A stretch of DNA of 64,000 nucleotides. Origin: Mycolicibacterium sp. P9-22. GTDB lineage: Bacteria; Actinomycetota; Actinomycetes; Mycobacteriales; Mycobacteriaceae. This document shows, piece after piece, positions 57,127-64,000 of this stretch. Location: the NCBI RefSeq assembly GCF_008329585.1, contig NZ_NPKP01000002.1, positions 124,001 through 188,000 of the forward strand, read 5' to 3'. Made by a program: the position numbers and the translations under genes. Within the stretch, counting starts at the first letter, position 1. The number at the start of each line of letters is the position of its first letter. The notes beneath the pieces were generated by a model. The model ran no database searches. It was given only the letters and a program-made list of their open reading frames with translations, and had not been told where the DNA came from.

Positions 57127-57240
57127 ATCGGGCGGGGTTGCTGAAATCTCTGCCATGCCCCATGTTTGGCCCGCCAGGGCACCGGGAAGCCTGCGGTTGT
57201 GCGGGAAAACCAATCCACTCCCGTAGCGGAAAGGTTGAAC

Positions 57241-57477
57241 ATGACTGACAAGAAGACCGGACCCGAATCGGGACTCAGCGGCGTCGTCGAAGACGTCAAG
57301 GGAAAGGCCAAGGAGGCCGTCGGCACGGTCACCGGCCGGGATGACCTGACGCGCGAAGGTGAGGCGCAACAGGACAAGGCCCAAGCCGAGCGCGACGTGG
57401 CCAAGAAGGAAGCCGAGGCCGACAGCGCTCGTGCAGGTGCCGACGCGGCCGAGCAACGCCAGAAGGCAGAGCAGTAA
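57241..57477 (+). CDS. CsbD-family stress protein
   Basis: 78 residues. The CsbD core is SGVVEDVKGKAKEAVGTVTGRDDL; the C-terminal half is Lys/Glu/Ala-rich and helical. CsbD proteins are general stress-induced and of unknown mechanism. AAAGG precedes the ATG. A SigF-like sequence (GTTT 57164-57167, 16 bases, GGGAA) is upstream but has an imperfect -10. A terminator follows. Confidence 0.87.
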   Translation: MTDKKTGPESGLSGVVEDVKGKAKEAVGTVTGRDDLTREGEAQQDKAQAERDVAKKEAEADSARAGADAAEQRQKAEQ

Positions 57478-57499
57478 CTGCCCTTCGGCTACACGGACC

Positions 57500-57531
57500 G
57501 GCCCAGCCCAGCTCCCCCGCAGGGCTGGGCC
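57500..57531 (+). terminator. Hairpin terminator after the csbD-type gene
   Basis: GGCCCAGCCC (57500-57509) and GGGCTGGGCC (57522-57531) are exact complements around a 12-base loop, followed by TTT. It also ends 16 nt before the convergent usfY-like gene. Confidence 0.8.
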
Positions 57532-57546
57532 TTTCCGCGTTCGGGG

Positions 57547-57855
57547 CTAACTGGCCGGGCGTTGGCGGACGACGTCGGGGTGCTCGGCGTACCAGCGCTC
57601 TTCGATGCGGCGCACCCGAATGTGTTCCACCGCCATCCACAACGCTCCGATCACGAAACCAGCGGCCGAGGCCGAACCGAGCATCAGCCCGACATCATGG
57701 TGCCGGGTGGCGAATGCGGCCAGGCAACCGACGAAAAGCACGAGCGCCACGCCGATCACCACCAGGGCGGGCATGATCACGTTGTCTTTCATGGACTCGC
57801 CGGCGTGTGTGCGCGTCGTGCGGGTGTGGTCTACAGGATCCTTGGGGCCTTTCAT
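57547..57855 (-). CDS. usfY: UsfY-like membrane protein
   Basis: 102 residues from ATG 57853-57855, which has GGAG five bases upstream. The start DPVDHTRTTRTHAGESMKD and end RVRRIEERWYAEHPDVVRQR, around two membrane helices, resemble UsfY (Rv3288c), encoded upstream of usfX and sigF in M. tuberculosis. Here it is separated from rsbW by five kilobases of stress genes. Its function is unknown. Confidence 0.65.
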   Translation of the reverse strand: MKGPKDPVDHTRTTRTHAGESMKDNVIMPALVVIGVALVLFVGCLAAFATRHHDVGLMLGSASAAGFVIGALWMAVEHIRVRRIEERWYAEHPDVVRQRPAS

Positions 57856-57937
57856 GGCGACTCCTTCTCCCAACCTGACCCGTTACCGGGCTATCTCAAG
57901 GGTAGGACTGCACGCCGTTTGCTGCGGCCGAACGCCG

Positions 57938-58297
57938 TCATCCGCCGAACCCCGCGAGCGCTGGAAGACTCATGGTCAAGACGGTGATCATCAGCAGCAT
58001 GAGGAACCAGCCCGCACCCTGCCATGCCCACCAGGTCTGGCGGTGCTTCCAGGTTTGATAGGTACGCACAAATGCGCGGACACCGCCGCCGAACAGGATC
58101 ACCGGCGCGCCCAACGCCAGCACGATTCGTTGCGGCCTACCGCAGGTGGCCGAATCGACGACGGCCCCATCACAACCACGCGCCAGCACCGCTGCCACGA
58201 TGAGGAACAGAACCCCAAGCGCCGCCGTCACGACACCGAAACGGACGGCCGCGCTCACCTCGGGGTCGTCGCGTCGCAGTCTCGGTTCAGTACTCAT
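57938..58297 (-). CDS. Small membrane protein (Rv3289c-like)
   Basis: 119 residues with three or four hydrophobic stretches (about 18-40, 58-76 and 92-115) and two Cys in the ARGCDGAVVDSATCGR loop that could pair outside. The position between usfY-like and lat matches Rv3289c, a predicted membrane protein of unknown role. No SigF site is visible upstream. Confidence 0.7.
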   Translation of the reverse strand: MSTEPRLRRDDPEVSAAVRFGVVTAALGVLFLIVAAVLARGCDGAVVDSATCGRPQRIVLALGAPVILFGGGVRAFVRTYQTWKHRQTWWAWQGAGWFLMLLMITVLTMSLPALAGFGG

Positions 58298-58375
58298 GGT
58301 CGCTCATCCCGGGCTGGTCACGGCTGACGCACCGATCATGGGCGGTGAATGCCCGACCCGACCGCGGCGTAAACG

Positions 58376-59065
58376 TCAGGAGTCGACGCGCAGGTGGGCG
58401 GTCAGCAGCAACCGGTCGTACACGCTGCGATGGGGTAGGAGCTCCTGGTAGTTCAGTTCGAGAAAGTCCTTGGCGATCTGCTCGGTGAGCGCCCGGAGCT
58501 TGGTGTTGGTCTCCTGCGAACGCCATTTCAGCAGTTCGAACGCGGCATCGGCGCTGATGCGGTAGATCAGCATGAGCATGCCTTTCGCCTGCTCGATACC
58601 GCTGCGGGCCTCGGCGATCTCGGCGATCGCCTCGCTGACGCGTTCCTGCTGCTCTCGGGCACCGGTCTGCGCCGGAGGGGACACGTCGATATAGAACCCG
58701 TGGGTACCGATGACGGTCGTGCCGTCTTCTCCGAACAGCTGGTCGGCGACGACCAGGACGTGATGGGTTTCGCCGTCGGTGTCGACGATCCGGTGCCGGG
58801 TGCTGAACGCCGCACCCGTGCGCCGGATCTCGATCAGCGTGGCCGCAACCTGACCGTAGTCATCCGGATGTTTGTGTGCCAGTACCAGTTCGGTGGTCGG
58901 CACCACTGTGCCGGGGTCGTAACCATGCATGCGCTGCACCTGTTCCGACCATTCCCATCGCTCATCGGCGAAATGGAAGCGGAACCAGCCGACATGCTGA
59001 TGCTCGCCACCGGCGAGTGCGGGCATATCCGGTGGGCGTTTGCCGACATGTTGTCCATCGCTCAT
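58376..59065 (-). CDS. PAS-ANTAR two-domain regulator
   Basis: 229 residues. Residues about 20-130 form a PAS fold (GWFRFHFADERWEWSEQVQRMHGYD, then FSTRHRIVDTDGETHHVLVVAD). Residues 145-200 form an ANTAR domain (SGIEQAKGMLMLIYRISADAAFELLKWRSQETN). ANTAR domains bind paired stem-loops in nascent RNA and prevent termination. It could therefore be a sensor that controls readthrough of nearby stress operons. The signal is unknown. Confidence 0.87.
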   Translation of the reverse strand: MSDGQHVGKRPPDMPALAGGEHQHVGWFRFHFADERWEWSEQVQRMHGYDPGTVVPTTELVLAHKHPDDYGQVAATLIEIRRTGAAFSTRHRIVDTDGETHHVLVVADQLFGEDGTTVIGTHGFYIDVSPPAQTGAREQQERVSEAIAEIAEARSGIEQAKGMLMLIYRISADAAFELLKWRSQETNTKLRALTEQIAKDFLELNYQELLPHRSVYDRLLLTAHLRVDS

Positions 59066-59076
59066 TTCGAGATGGA

Positions 59077-59418
59077 TTATGCCCGGTCATCCAGCCCTTC
59101 GGCGATACGCTTGATAGCCAAAAGGCGACGATCCCATTGCTGCCCGATCACCGTGAGTTCGGTGCCCAGTGCGCTCAACCGGGCCCCGAGCGCGCGATAG
59201 CGGATCTCACGACCCGCCCGAACGGACTCGACGAGGCCGGCCTCGTCGAGCACCGCCAGGTGCTTGGCGATCGCCTGCCGGGTCACCGGGAGGCGAGTCG
59301 CCAACGCGCTGGCCGACATCTCGGCAACGCCGAGTTCGGTGAGGATGCGCCAACGGGTTTCGTCGGCCAGCACGGCCAGCAACGCCATCTGCTCGGGGGC
59401 GGGAGGGGTGGCCGTCAC
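59077..59418 (-). CDS. ArsR-family transcriptional regulator
   Basis: 113 residues from GTG 59416-59418, overlapping the SRPBCC stop (GTGA). The winged-helix core is LLAVLADETRWRILTELG, SASALATRLPVTRQAIAKHLAVLDEAGLVESVRAGREIRY. No metal-binding Cys cluster is seen, so it belongs to the non-metal group paired with SRPBCC proteins. It probably represses its own operon through the paired palindromes at 59869-59917. Confidence 0.88.
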   Translation of the reverse strand: MTATPPAPEQMALLAVLADETRWRILTELGVAEMSASALATRLPVTRQAIAKHLAVLDEAGLVESVRAGREIRYRALGARLSALGTELTVIGQQWDRRLLAIKRIAEGLDDRA

Positions 59419-59843
59419 GACGCCGGCGTGAGGAACTCGACCAGTTCCCCGAGTTCGGCGGTCCACCCTTCCTCGTTGCCGGCGTGTGCTTCCGCGGCGT
59501 TGTGCAGCTGTTCGAAACCGCTCTCCACCAGAGCGAGTCGGGTTCCGCCGTCGATCTCGGCAAGCTCGATGCGCACCTCGGTCGAGTTGCCGGGCACCGG
59601 TTCGGTGTCGGATTCCCGTGCCCACCGGTACACCAGCAGTCGGGGCTTCTCGGCCTGTTCGACGAGGACCCTGAACTTGCCGTGCTCGGACCAGCCGAAG
59701 AAACCGGCGCCGCCGGTGACGGCCTCGAACTCGGCGCTGTCCCCCAACCATTGGGTGATCAGGTCCGCCTCGGTGAGCGCCGACCACACCTTGGTGATGG
59801 GGGCGGCGATATCGATGCTGCGGGTGATGTCGAGCGTGTCCAT
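59415..59843 (-). CDS. SRPBCC (AHSA1/START-like) domain protein
   Basis: 142 residues from ATG 59841-59843. ITRSIDIAAPITKVWSALTEADLITQWLGD is the standard start of Activator-of-Hsp90-like SRPBCC proteins, which form a hydrophobic cavity for a small ligand. These are often encoded with an ArsR repressor, as here. The ligand is unknown. Confidence 0.87.
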   Translation of the reverse strand: MDTLDITRSIDIAAPITKVWSALTEADLITQWLGDSAEFEAVTGGAGFFGWSEHGKFRVLVEQAEKPRLLVYRWARESDTEPVPGNSTEVRIELAEIDGGTRLALVESGFEQLHNAAEAHAGNEEGWTAELGELVEFLTPAS

Positions 59844-59868
59844 GGGGTTCTCCTTCGTCGGCTGATGT

Positions 59869-59917
59869 GCAACCCAAGCGTTGCACAATGCGCGCGCCTG
59901 CGCAACCCTTGGGTTGC
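59869..59917. promoter_or_regulatory. Twin 16-bp palindromes, candidate ArsR operators
   Basis: GCAACCC-AA-GCGTTGC (59869-59884, one mismatch) and GCAACCC-TT-GGGTTGC (59902-59917, perfect) lie 33 bp apart centre to centre, about three helical turns. They sit between the ArsR/SRPBCC operon and the divergent nuclease-like gene and could control both. Confidence 0.6.
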
Positions 59918-59963
59918 AGATGGGGTGATCGCCCCTGTCGGAGCCGTCGCCTACCATGCGAAC

Positions 59964-60497
59964 GTGCGAATCAAGATCGTTCTCGCGGTGGGCATCACGG
60001 CCGGCGTCGCCGCATATGCCGCGGGTGCCGGGTGGCACCTGGCTCTGGCCGCCGCCCTGCTCGCTCCGCTCACGGTGGCGGCGGTGCCGCATTTCGTCGC
60101 CGGGTTGCGCACCCCGGCGCCCGACGAGAATCCGATCGACACCATGTCCGGGCTCGAATTCGAGGATTACATCGCCCGGATCGCCCGCTCCTGCGGTGCC
60201 CCGGTCATCATGACCTCGATCACCGGGGACTGGGGCGTCGATCTCGTGATCGGCCGCCGCCCGGACCGTCTTGCCGTGCAATGCAAACGGATGAACCGAC
60301 CGGTCGGCACGAGCGCCGTCCAAGAGGTGGTGGCCGGCGCCGCCATGCAGGACTGTGCCCACACCATGGTGGTGACCAACAATGAGTTCACTCCGGCGGC
60401 AAGGAAATTGGCCGAACGACACGATTGCATCCTGGTCAGCGGTACGGAGATTCCCAGACTCAAGGGGCTCATCCGCGGACTGACTACATCGCGCTGA
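59964..60497 (+). CDS. Membrane-anchored Mrr-like endonuclease-fold protein
   Basis: 177 residues from GTG 59964. Two hydrophobic helices (about residues 4-20 and 22-44) precede a restriction endonuclease type IV domain: MSGLEFEDYIARIARSCGA, GDWGVDLVIGRRPDRLAVQCKRM with the Asp...Gln-x-Lys catalytic pattern, and MVVTNNEFTPAARKLAERHDCILV. It likely cuts or binds DNA near the membrane. Its 3' end overlaps the lat stop by 14 nt. Confidence 0.8.
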   Translation: MRIKIVLAVGITAGVAAYAAGAGWHLALAAALLAPLTVAAVPHFVAGLRTPAPDENPIDTMSGLEFEDYIARIARSCGAPVIMTSITGDWGVDLVIGRRPDRLAVQCKRMNRPVGTSAVQEVVAGAAMQDCAHTMVVTNNEFTPAARKLAERHDCILVSGTEIPRLKGLIRGLTTSR

Positions 60498-61824
60498 GCA
60501 CGTCCCGAACCGCGTCCACCGCGGTATCGATCTCGGCGGCCGTCACGGTCAGGGCCGGCCGGAACCGCACCGAATCGGCACCGCTGGCCAGCATGATCAC
60601 CTGCCGGTCCCACAACCGCCGGATCAGTTCATCGCGGTCCCCGGCGGCGGGCATGCTGAACGCGCACATCAGCCCGCGGCCACGCGGATCGAGAACACGG
60701 TCGGGGAACTCATCGGCCAACTCGCGCAGCCGGTCCAGCAGACGCCGTCCCATCGCGGCGGCACCGGTGATCAGATCGTCGGCCTCGATGACCTCCAGAA
60801 TGCGCCGTGCGCGCACCATATCGGTGAGGTTGCCACCCCAGGTGGAGTTGATCCGCGAACTGGTGCAGAACACGTTGTCGACGACCTCGTCGACACGCCC
60901 GCCTGCCATCACGCCGCACACCTGGGTCTTCTTGCCGAAGGCCACCACATCCGGAGTCACACCCAATTGCTGGTAGGCCCAAGCGGTTCCGGTGATACCG
61001 CAACCGGTCTGCACCTCGTCGAAGATGAGCAGGGCATCGAATTCATCACACAACGCACGCATTGCCGCGAAGAACTCGGGGCGGATGTGCCGGTCACCGC
61101 CTTCGCCCTGAATCGGCTCGGCGATGAAACAGGCGATGTCGTGCGGGTGTGCCTCGAACGCGGCACGCGCCTGACGAAGCGACTCCGCCTCCAACTCGGC
61201 CATCTCGGCGCCGGGCCGCAGATAGGGCGCGTCGATACGGGGCCAGTCGAACTTCGGGAAGCGGGCGACCTTGTTGGGATCGGTGTTCGTCAGCGACATC
61301 GTGTAACCGCTTCGACCGTGGAAGGCGCCGCGCAGGTGCAGGACGCGGGTGCCGAGCCCCGGATCGATACCGCGGGCCTCGTTGTGACGACTCTTCCAGT
61401 CGAAGGCAACCTTCAACGCGTTCTCGACGGCGAGCGCTCCCCCATCGACGAAGAACAGATGCGGTAGCGCCGGATCGCCGAGGACGCGGGCGAACGCCTC
61501 GACGAACCGCGCCATCGGAACGGTGTAGATATCGGAGTTGCTCGGCTTGTTCACCGCCGCCTGCGCCAGCTCGGCACGGAAGTTCTCGTCGTCGGCCAGG
61601 GCCGGGTGGTTCATGCCCAGTGCGGACGAGGCGAAGAACGTGAACATGTCCAGATAGCGGCGGCCATCACGGGCGTCCACCAGCACCGATCCGCGCGATC
61701 GCGCCAGATCGAGTACCAGATCCATGCCGTCGGCCAGCATGTTGCGGCCCAGCACATCGTGCACCTCACGGGCAGAAATCTGATCGGGGCGCTGGCGGTC
61801 GGCAGAAGTCAGAACGGCGGTCAT
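60484..61824 (-). CDS. lat: L-lysine 6-transaminase
   Basis: 446 residues. It is a class III PLP aminotransferase: LLIFDEVQTGCG binds the cofactor and VVAFGKKTQVCGVMAGG holds the Schiff-base Lys. Lat transfers the epsilon-amino group of lysine to 2-oxoglutarate, giving piperideine-6-carboxylate, and is strongly induced in persistent M. tuberculosis (Rv3290c). LrpA and the downstream enzymes DUF1338 and Pcd are all adjacent. Confidence 0.93.
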   Translation of the reverse strand: MTAVLTSADRQRPDQISAREVHDVLGRNMLADGMDLVLDLARSRGSVLVDARDGRRYLDMFTFFASSALGMNHPALADDENFRAELAQAAVNKPSNSDIYTVPMARFVEAFARVLGDPALPHLFFVDGGALAVENALKVAFDWKSRHNEARGIDPGLGTRVLHLRGAFHGRSGYTMSLTNTDPNKVARFPKFDWPRIDAPYLRPGAEMAELEAESLRQARAAFEAHPHDIACFIAEPIQGEGGDRHIRPEFFAAMRALCDEFDALLIFDEVQTGCGITGTAWAYQQLGVTPDVVAFGKKTQVCGVMAGGRVDEVVDNVFCTSSRINSTWGGNLTDMVRARRILEVIEADDLITGAAAMGRRLLDRLRELADEFPDRVLDPRGRGLMCAFSMPAAGDRDELIRRLWDRQVIMLASGADSVRFRPALTVTAAEIDTAVDAVRDVLSAM

Positions 61825-61873
61825 GCCGCCATGCTAACGCAATTTTTACGCCCTTCGCACCATCTGACCGTAA

Positions 61874-62335
61874 CTATTCCGGCAGGTTGGTTCTTCCATC
61901 GTAAAAAGTCTGTAAGATGATGGTGCTTCGTGTGCGGACATTGGCCGCCGTCCGGATCCGCTGCAGCAGGTCTTCCAGCGTCCGCGCCGAGGCGACACGC
62001 ACCAACAGCACATAGCTCTCATCGCCGGCCACCGAATAGCACGATTCGATCTCGTCGATGTGGCGCAGCCGTGCCGGAGCATCATCGGGTTGAGAGGGAT
62101 CAAGAGGAGTGATGGCCACGAACGCCGACAGCATGTGTCCGACGGTCTCGGGGTTGATCCGGGCCGTGTATCCGGTCACCACGCCGCGGGACTCCAGTCG
62201 CCGCACCCGCGATTGCACCGCCGAGACCGACAGCCCCGCGGTGGTCGCGAGGTGCGCGAGCGTCGCTCGTCCATCCGCGATGAGTTCGCGCACCAGGATC
62301 CGATCGATGTCATCGAGGTGCTCGGTATCGACCAT
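61874..62335 (-). CDS. lrpA: Lrp/AsnC-family regulator
   Basis: 153 residues. The helix-turn-helix is LAHLATTAGLSVSAVQSRVRRLESRGVVTGY, followed by a RAM ligand-binding domain (VLLVRVASARTLEDLLQRIRT). It matches Rv3291c, which binds upstream of lat and responds to amino acids. It shares a 49-bp spacer with lat and diverges from the DUF1338 gene by 18 nt. It can therefore control both sides. Confidence 0.92.
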   Translation of the reverse strand: MVDTEHLDDIDRILVRELIADGRATLAHLATTAGLSVSAVQSRVRRLESRGVVTGYTARINPETVGHMLSAFVAITPLDPSQPDDAPARLRHIDEIESCYSVAGDESYVLLVRVASARTLEDLLQRIRTAANVRTRSTIILQTFYDGRTNLPE

Positions 62336-62353
62336 GGCCGGAGACTATCGCAA

Positions 62354-63553
62354 ATGACTGTCCCCACTTCACAGCTGCGCGCATCCTTCGCCGCCGCGCT
62401 GTCGCAGATGTATGCCGCGGAAGTACCCGCCTACACCACCCTCATCGAGGTCACCGCCGAGGTGAACCGGGATCACACCGGCTCGGAGGCGCTCGGCTCG
62501 CCGGCGCGTGTATCCGCCGAACGCCACGGCGCCATCCGGGTGGGCAGCGCCGCCGAACTTGCCGACGCCGCCGACCTTTTCGCGGCGTTCGGCATGTTCC
62601 CGGTCGGGTTCTACAGTCTCCGCGAGGCAGCGTCCCCGGTTCCGGTGGTGTCCACGGCGTTCCGCCCCATCGATGTGGACGAGTTGGAGGCCAACCCTTT
62701 TCGGGTGTTCACCTCGATGCTCGCCACCGACGACGCCCGGTTCTTCTCCCCCGACCTGCGGGCCAGGGTGGGTAACTTCCTCGACAGGCGGCAACTCTTC
62801 GATCCGGAATTGATCGTGCAGGCCCGCCGCATCGCCGCCGACGGCTGCCTTCGCGCGGATGCCGGGGACTTCGTGCGCCGTGCCACCGCGGCTTTCGCGC
62901 TGTCACGCGAACCGATCGACAAGGCCTGGTACGACGAGCTGGCCGCGGTTTCGGCGGTGGCTGCCGATATCGCCGGTGTACACACCACCCATATCAACCA
63001 CCTCACCCCTCGCGTGCTGGACATCGATGAGTTGTACGCCCGGATGACCGACCGCGGTGTCGCCATGATCGAGGCGATCCAGGGACCGCCACGTACCGCC
63101 GGGCCGGCGGTGCTGCTACGTCAGACCTCTTTTCGGGCGCTCGCCGAACCGCGACGGTTCCGCGGCCCCGACGCGGCGGTGTTCGACGGCACCCTTCGGG
63201 TGCGCTTCGGTGAGGTGGAGGCACGCGGGGTGGCGCTCACTCCGGCCGGTCGCGAACGCTATGACGCCGCGATGGCCGACGCCGGTCGCTGGGATGAGTA
63301 CTTCCCCGATACCCATGCGGCCATGGCCGCCGCGGGGCTCGCCTACTACCGTGCCGGTGACCCGACGAAACCCGTTGTCTACGAGGACTTCCTGCCCGCA
63401 TCGGCGGCCGGGATCTTCCGCTCCAATCTGGACACCGAAGCCGACCCGGTCCAGGTGCCCGACCAATCCGGTTACAGCGTCGACTGGATGTCGGGCGCCA
63501 TCGACCACCACATCCACGACCCTTACGCCCTCTACGAGAAAGCGGCATCATGA
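62354..63553 (+). CDS. DUF1338 protein, probable 2-oxoadipate dioxygenase/decarboxylase (HglS-like)
   Basis: 399 residues from ATG 62354. The VOC-like fold has HGAIRVG (His58, Arg62), HTTHINHLTPRVLDID (His210-His216) and FGEVEARGVALTPAGR. These match the metal and substrate residues of HglS/YdcJ enzymes, which turn 2-oxoadipate into D-2-hydroxyglutarate with O2 and Fe(II). It lies between lrpA and pcd and corresponds to Rv3292. Lysine catabolism could thus run from Lat and Pcd through 2-aminoadipate and 2-oxoadipate. Its stop overlaps pcd (ATGA). Confidence 0.85.
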   Translation: MTVPTSQLRASFAAALSQMYAAEVPAYTTLIEVTAEVNRDHTGSEALGSPARVSAERHGAIRVGSAAELADAADLFAAFGMFPVGFYSLREAASPVPVVSTAFRPIDVDELEANPFRVFTSMLATDDARFFSPDLRARVGNFLDRRQLFDPELIVQARRIAADGCLRADAGDFVRRATAAFALSREPIDKAWYDELAAVSAVAADIAGVHTTHINHLTPRVLDIDELYARMTDRGVAMIEAIQGPPRTAGPAVLLRQTSFRALAEPRRFRGPDAAVFDGTLRVRFGEVEARGVALTPAGRERYDAAMADAGRWDEYFPDTHAAMAAAGLAYYRAGDPTKPVVYEDFLPASAAGIFRSNLDTEADPVQVPDQSGYSVDWMSGAIDHHIHDPYALYEKAAS

Positions 63554-64000
63554 CCGTCATGCAGACCACCACGCTACCCACCGCAGACGACCTCCGTGAC
63601 CGGGTCCGTGTCGCGCTGCAGGCGATCGGCGCCGACACCCGGCTCGGCGCAGCCGGCGATCCGGGGCTGCCTGCCGGCACCCCGATCAGCGGTGACGTGC
63701 TCTTCTCGGTCCCCGAACACACCGCAGCGCAGACCGAGGACGCCATCGCCGCCGCGGCGGCGGCATACCTGGGCTGGCGGACCACTCCGGCTCCCGTTCG
63801 CGGTGCGCTGGTCGCGCGCCTCGGTGAGCTGCTCACCGAGCACAAGACCGATCTCGCCACGCTGGTGACCGTGGAGGCCGGCAAGATCACCTCCGAGGCG
63901 CTCGGCGAGGTGCAGGAGATGATCGACATCTGCCAGTTCGCCGTCGGTTTGTCCCGGCAGCTGTACGGAAAGACCATCGCCTCTGAGCGGCCCGGCCACC
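63550..64000 (+). CDS. pcd: Piperideine-6-carboxylate dehydrogenase (aldehyde dehydrogenase), partial
   Basis: The first 150 residues are present; the gene is cut by the window end. DVLFSVPEHTAAQTEDAIAAAAAAYLGWRTTPAPVRGALVARLGELL is a standard aldehyde dehydrogenase N-terminus. It oxidises piperideine-6-carboxylate to 2-aminoadipate after Lat. ATG overlaps the DUF1338 stop. The orthologue is Rv3293. Confidence 0.9.
   Translation, partial: MTVMQTTTLPTADDLRDRVRVALQAIGADTRLGAAGDPGLPAGTPISGDVLFSVPEHTAAQTEDAIAAAAAAYLGWRTTPAPVRGALVARLGELLTEHKTDLATLVTVEAGKITSEALGEVQEMIDICQFAVGLSRQLYGKTIASERPGH

Noticed and set aside
57164..57188. SigF promoter for the csbD-type gene
   Set aside because: GTTT-N16-GGGAA has an imperfect -10 and is 52 nt from the ATG; kept only as a remark in the gene entry.

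Overview
The window is high-GC actinobacterial DNA from a Mycobacteriaceae chromosome, most likely an environmental, fast-growing Mycolicibacterium-type species. The evidence is a backbone that follows the M. tuberculosis Rv3264c-Rv3293 gene order almost gene for gene (manB, wbbL, rmlD, lcp1, the TIGR03089 gene, fadE25, purE, purK, gtrA-like, PH-domain gene, birA, accD5, accE5, maf, sseA, sufE-like, accA3, sigF, rsbW, usfY-like, the Rv3289c-like gene, lat, lrpA, the DUF1338 gene, pcd). Orthology is judged from recognised sequence motifs and remembered gene order; no database search was run.

Layout. 1-4.5 kb: a minus-strand uptake and hydrolysis operon (phosphatase, small membrane protein, sodium/solute symporter, M20 amidohydrolase) divergent from a GntR/HutC regulator, with an 8+6+8 inverted repeat between them. 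4.5-11.8 kb: cell-wall genes for mannose activation, the rhamnosyl linker of arabinogalactan and arabinogalactan-peptidoglycan ligation, with a secreted GH39-like glycosidase and a methyltransferase added. 11.8-17 kb: fadE25, purine genes and birA.

17-35 kb is the main novelty: an apparently complete Wzx/Wzy-type exopolysaccharide locus lying between birA and accD5, which are adjacent in M. tuberculosis. It has a polyprenyl-phosphate sugar transferase, flippase, polymerase/ligase, two chain-length proteins (one fused to a tyrosine-kinase-like domain that lacks the Walker A lysine), three glycosyltransferases, an acetyltransferase and a membrane acyltransferase. Interleaved with these, often with overlapping stop and start codons, are four paralogous secreted or membrane-anchored lipases with intact Ser-Asp-His triads. 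35-40.5 kb carries steroid-type genes (KshA-like, KstD-like, FadD17-like) and another methyltransferase.

40.5-50 kb: the acyl-CoA carboxylase genes accD5, accE5 and accA3 with maf, sulfur-transfer genes, a ChaB-like stress protein and an odd phosphodiesterase-fold protein. 50-59 kb: sigF and rsbW beside a STAS protein and a swarm of small stress and membrane proteins. At least six transcription units here carry a recognisable SigF-type promoter (GTTT-N15/17-GGGTA-like), and in four of them the -10 element ends exactly 10 nt before the ATG.

59-64 kb: an ArsR/SRPBCC pair with twin palindromic operators, a membrane-anchored Mrr-like nuclease, and the lysine catabolism group lat, lrpA, DUF1338 dioxygenase and pcd (cut by the window end). 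No rRNA, tRNA, CRISPR, IS element or integrase was seen.
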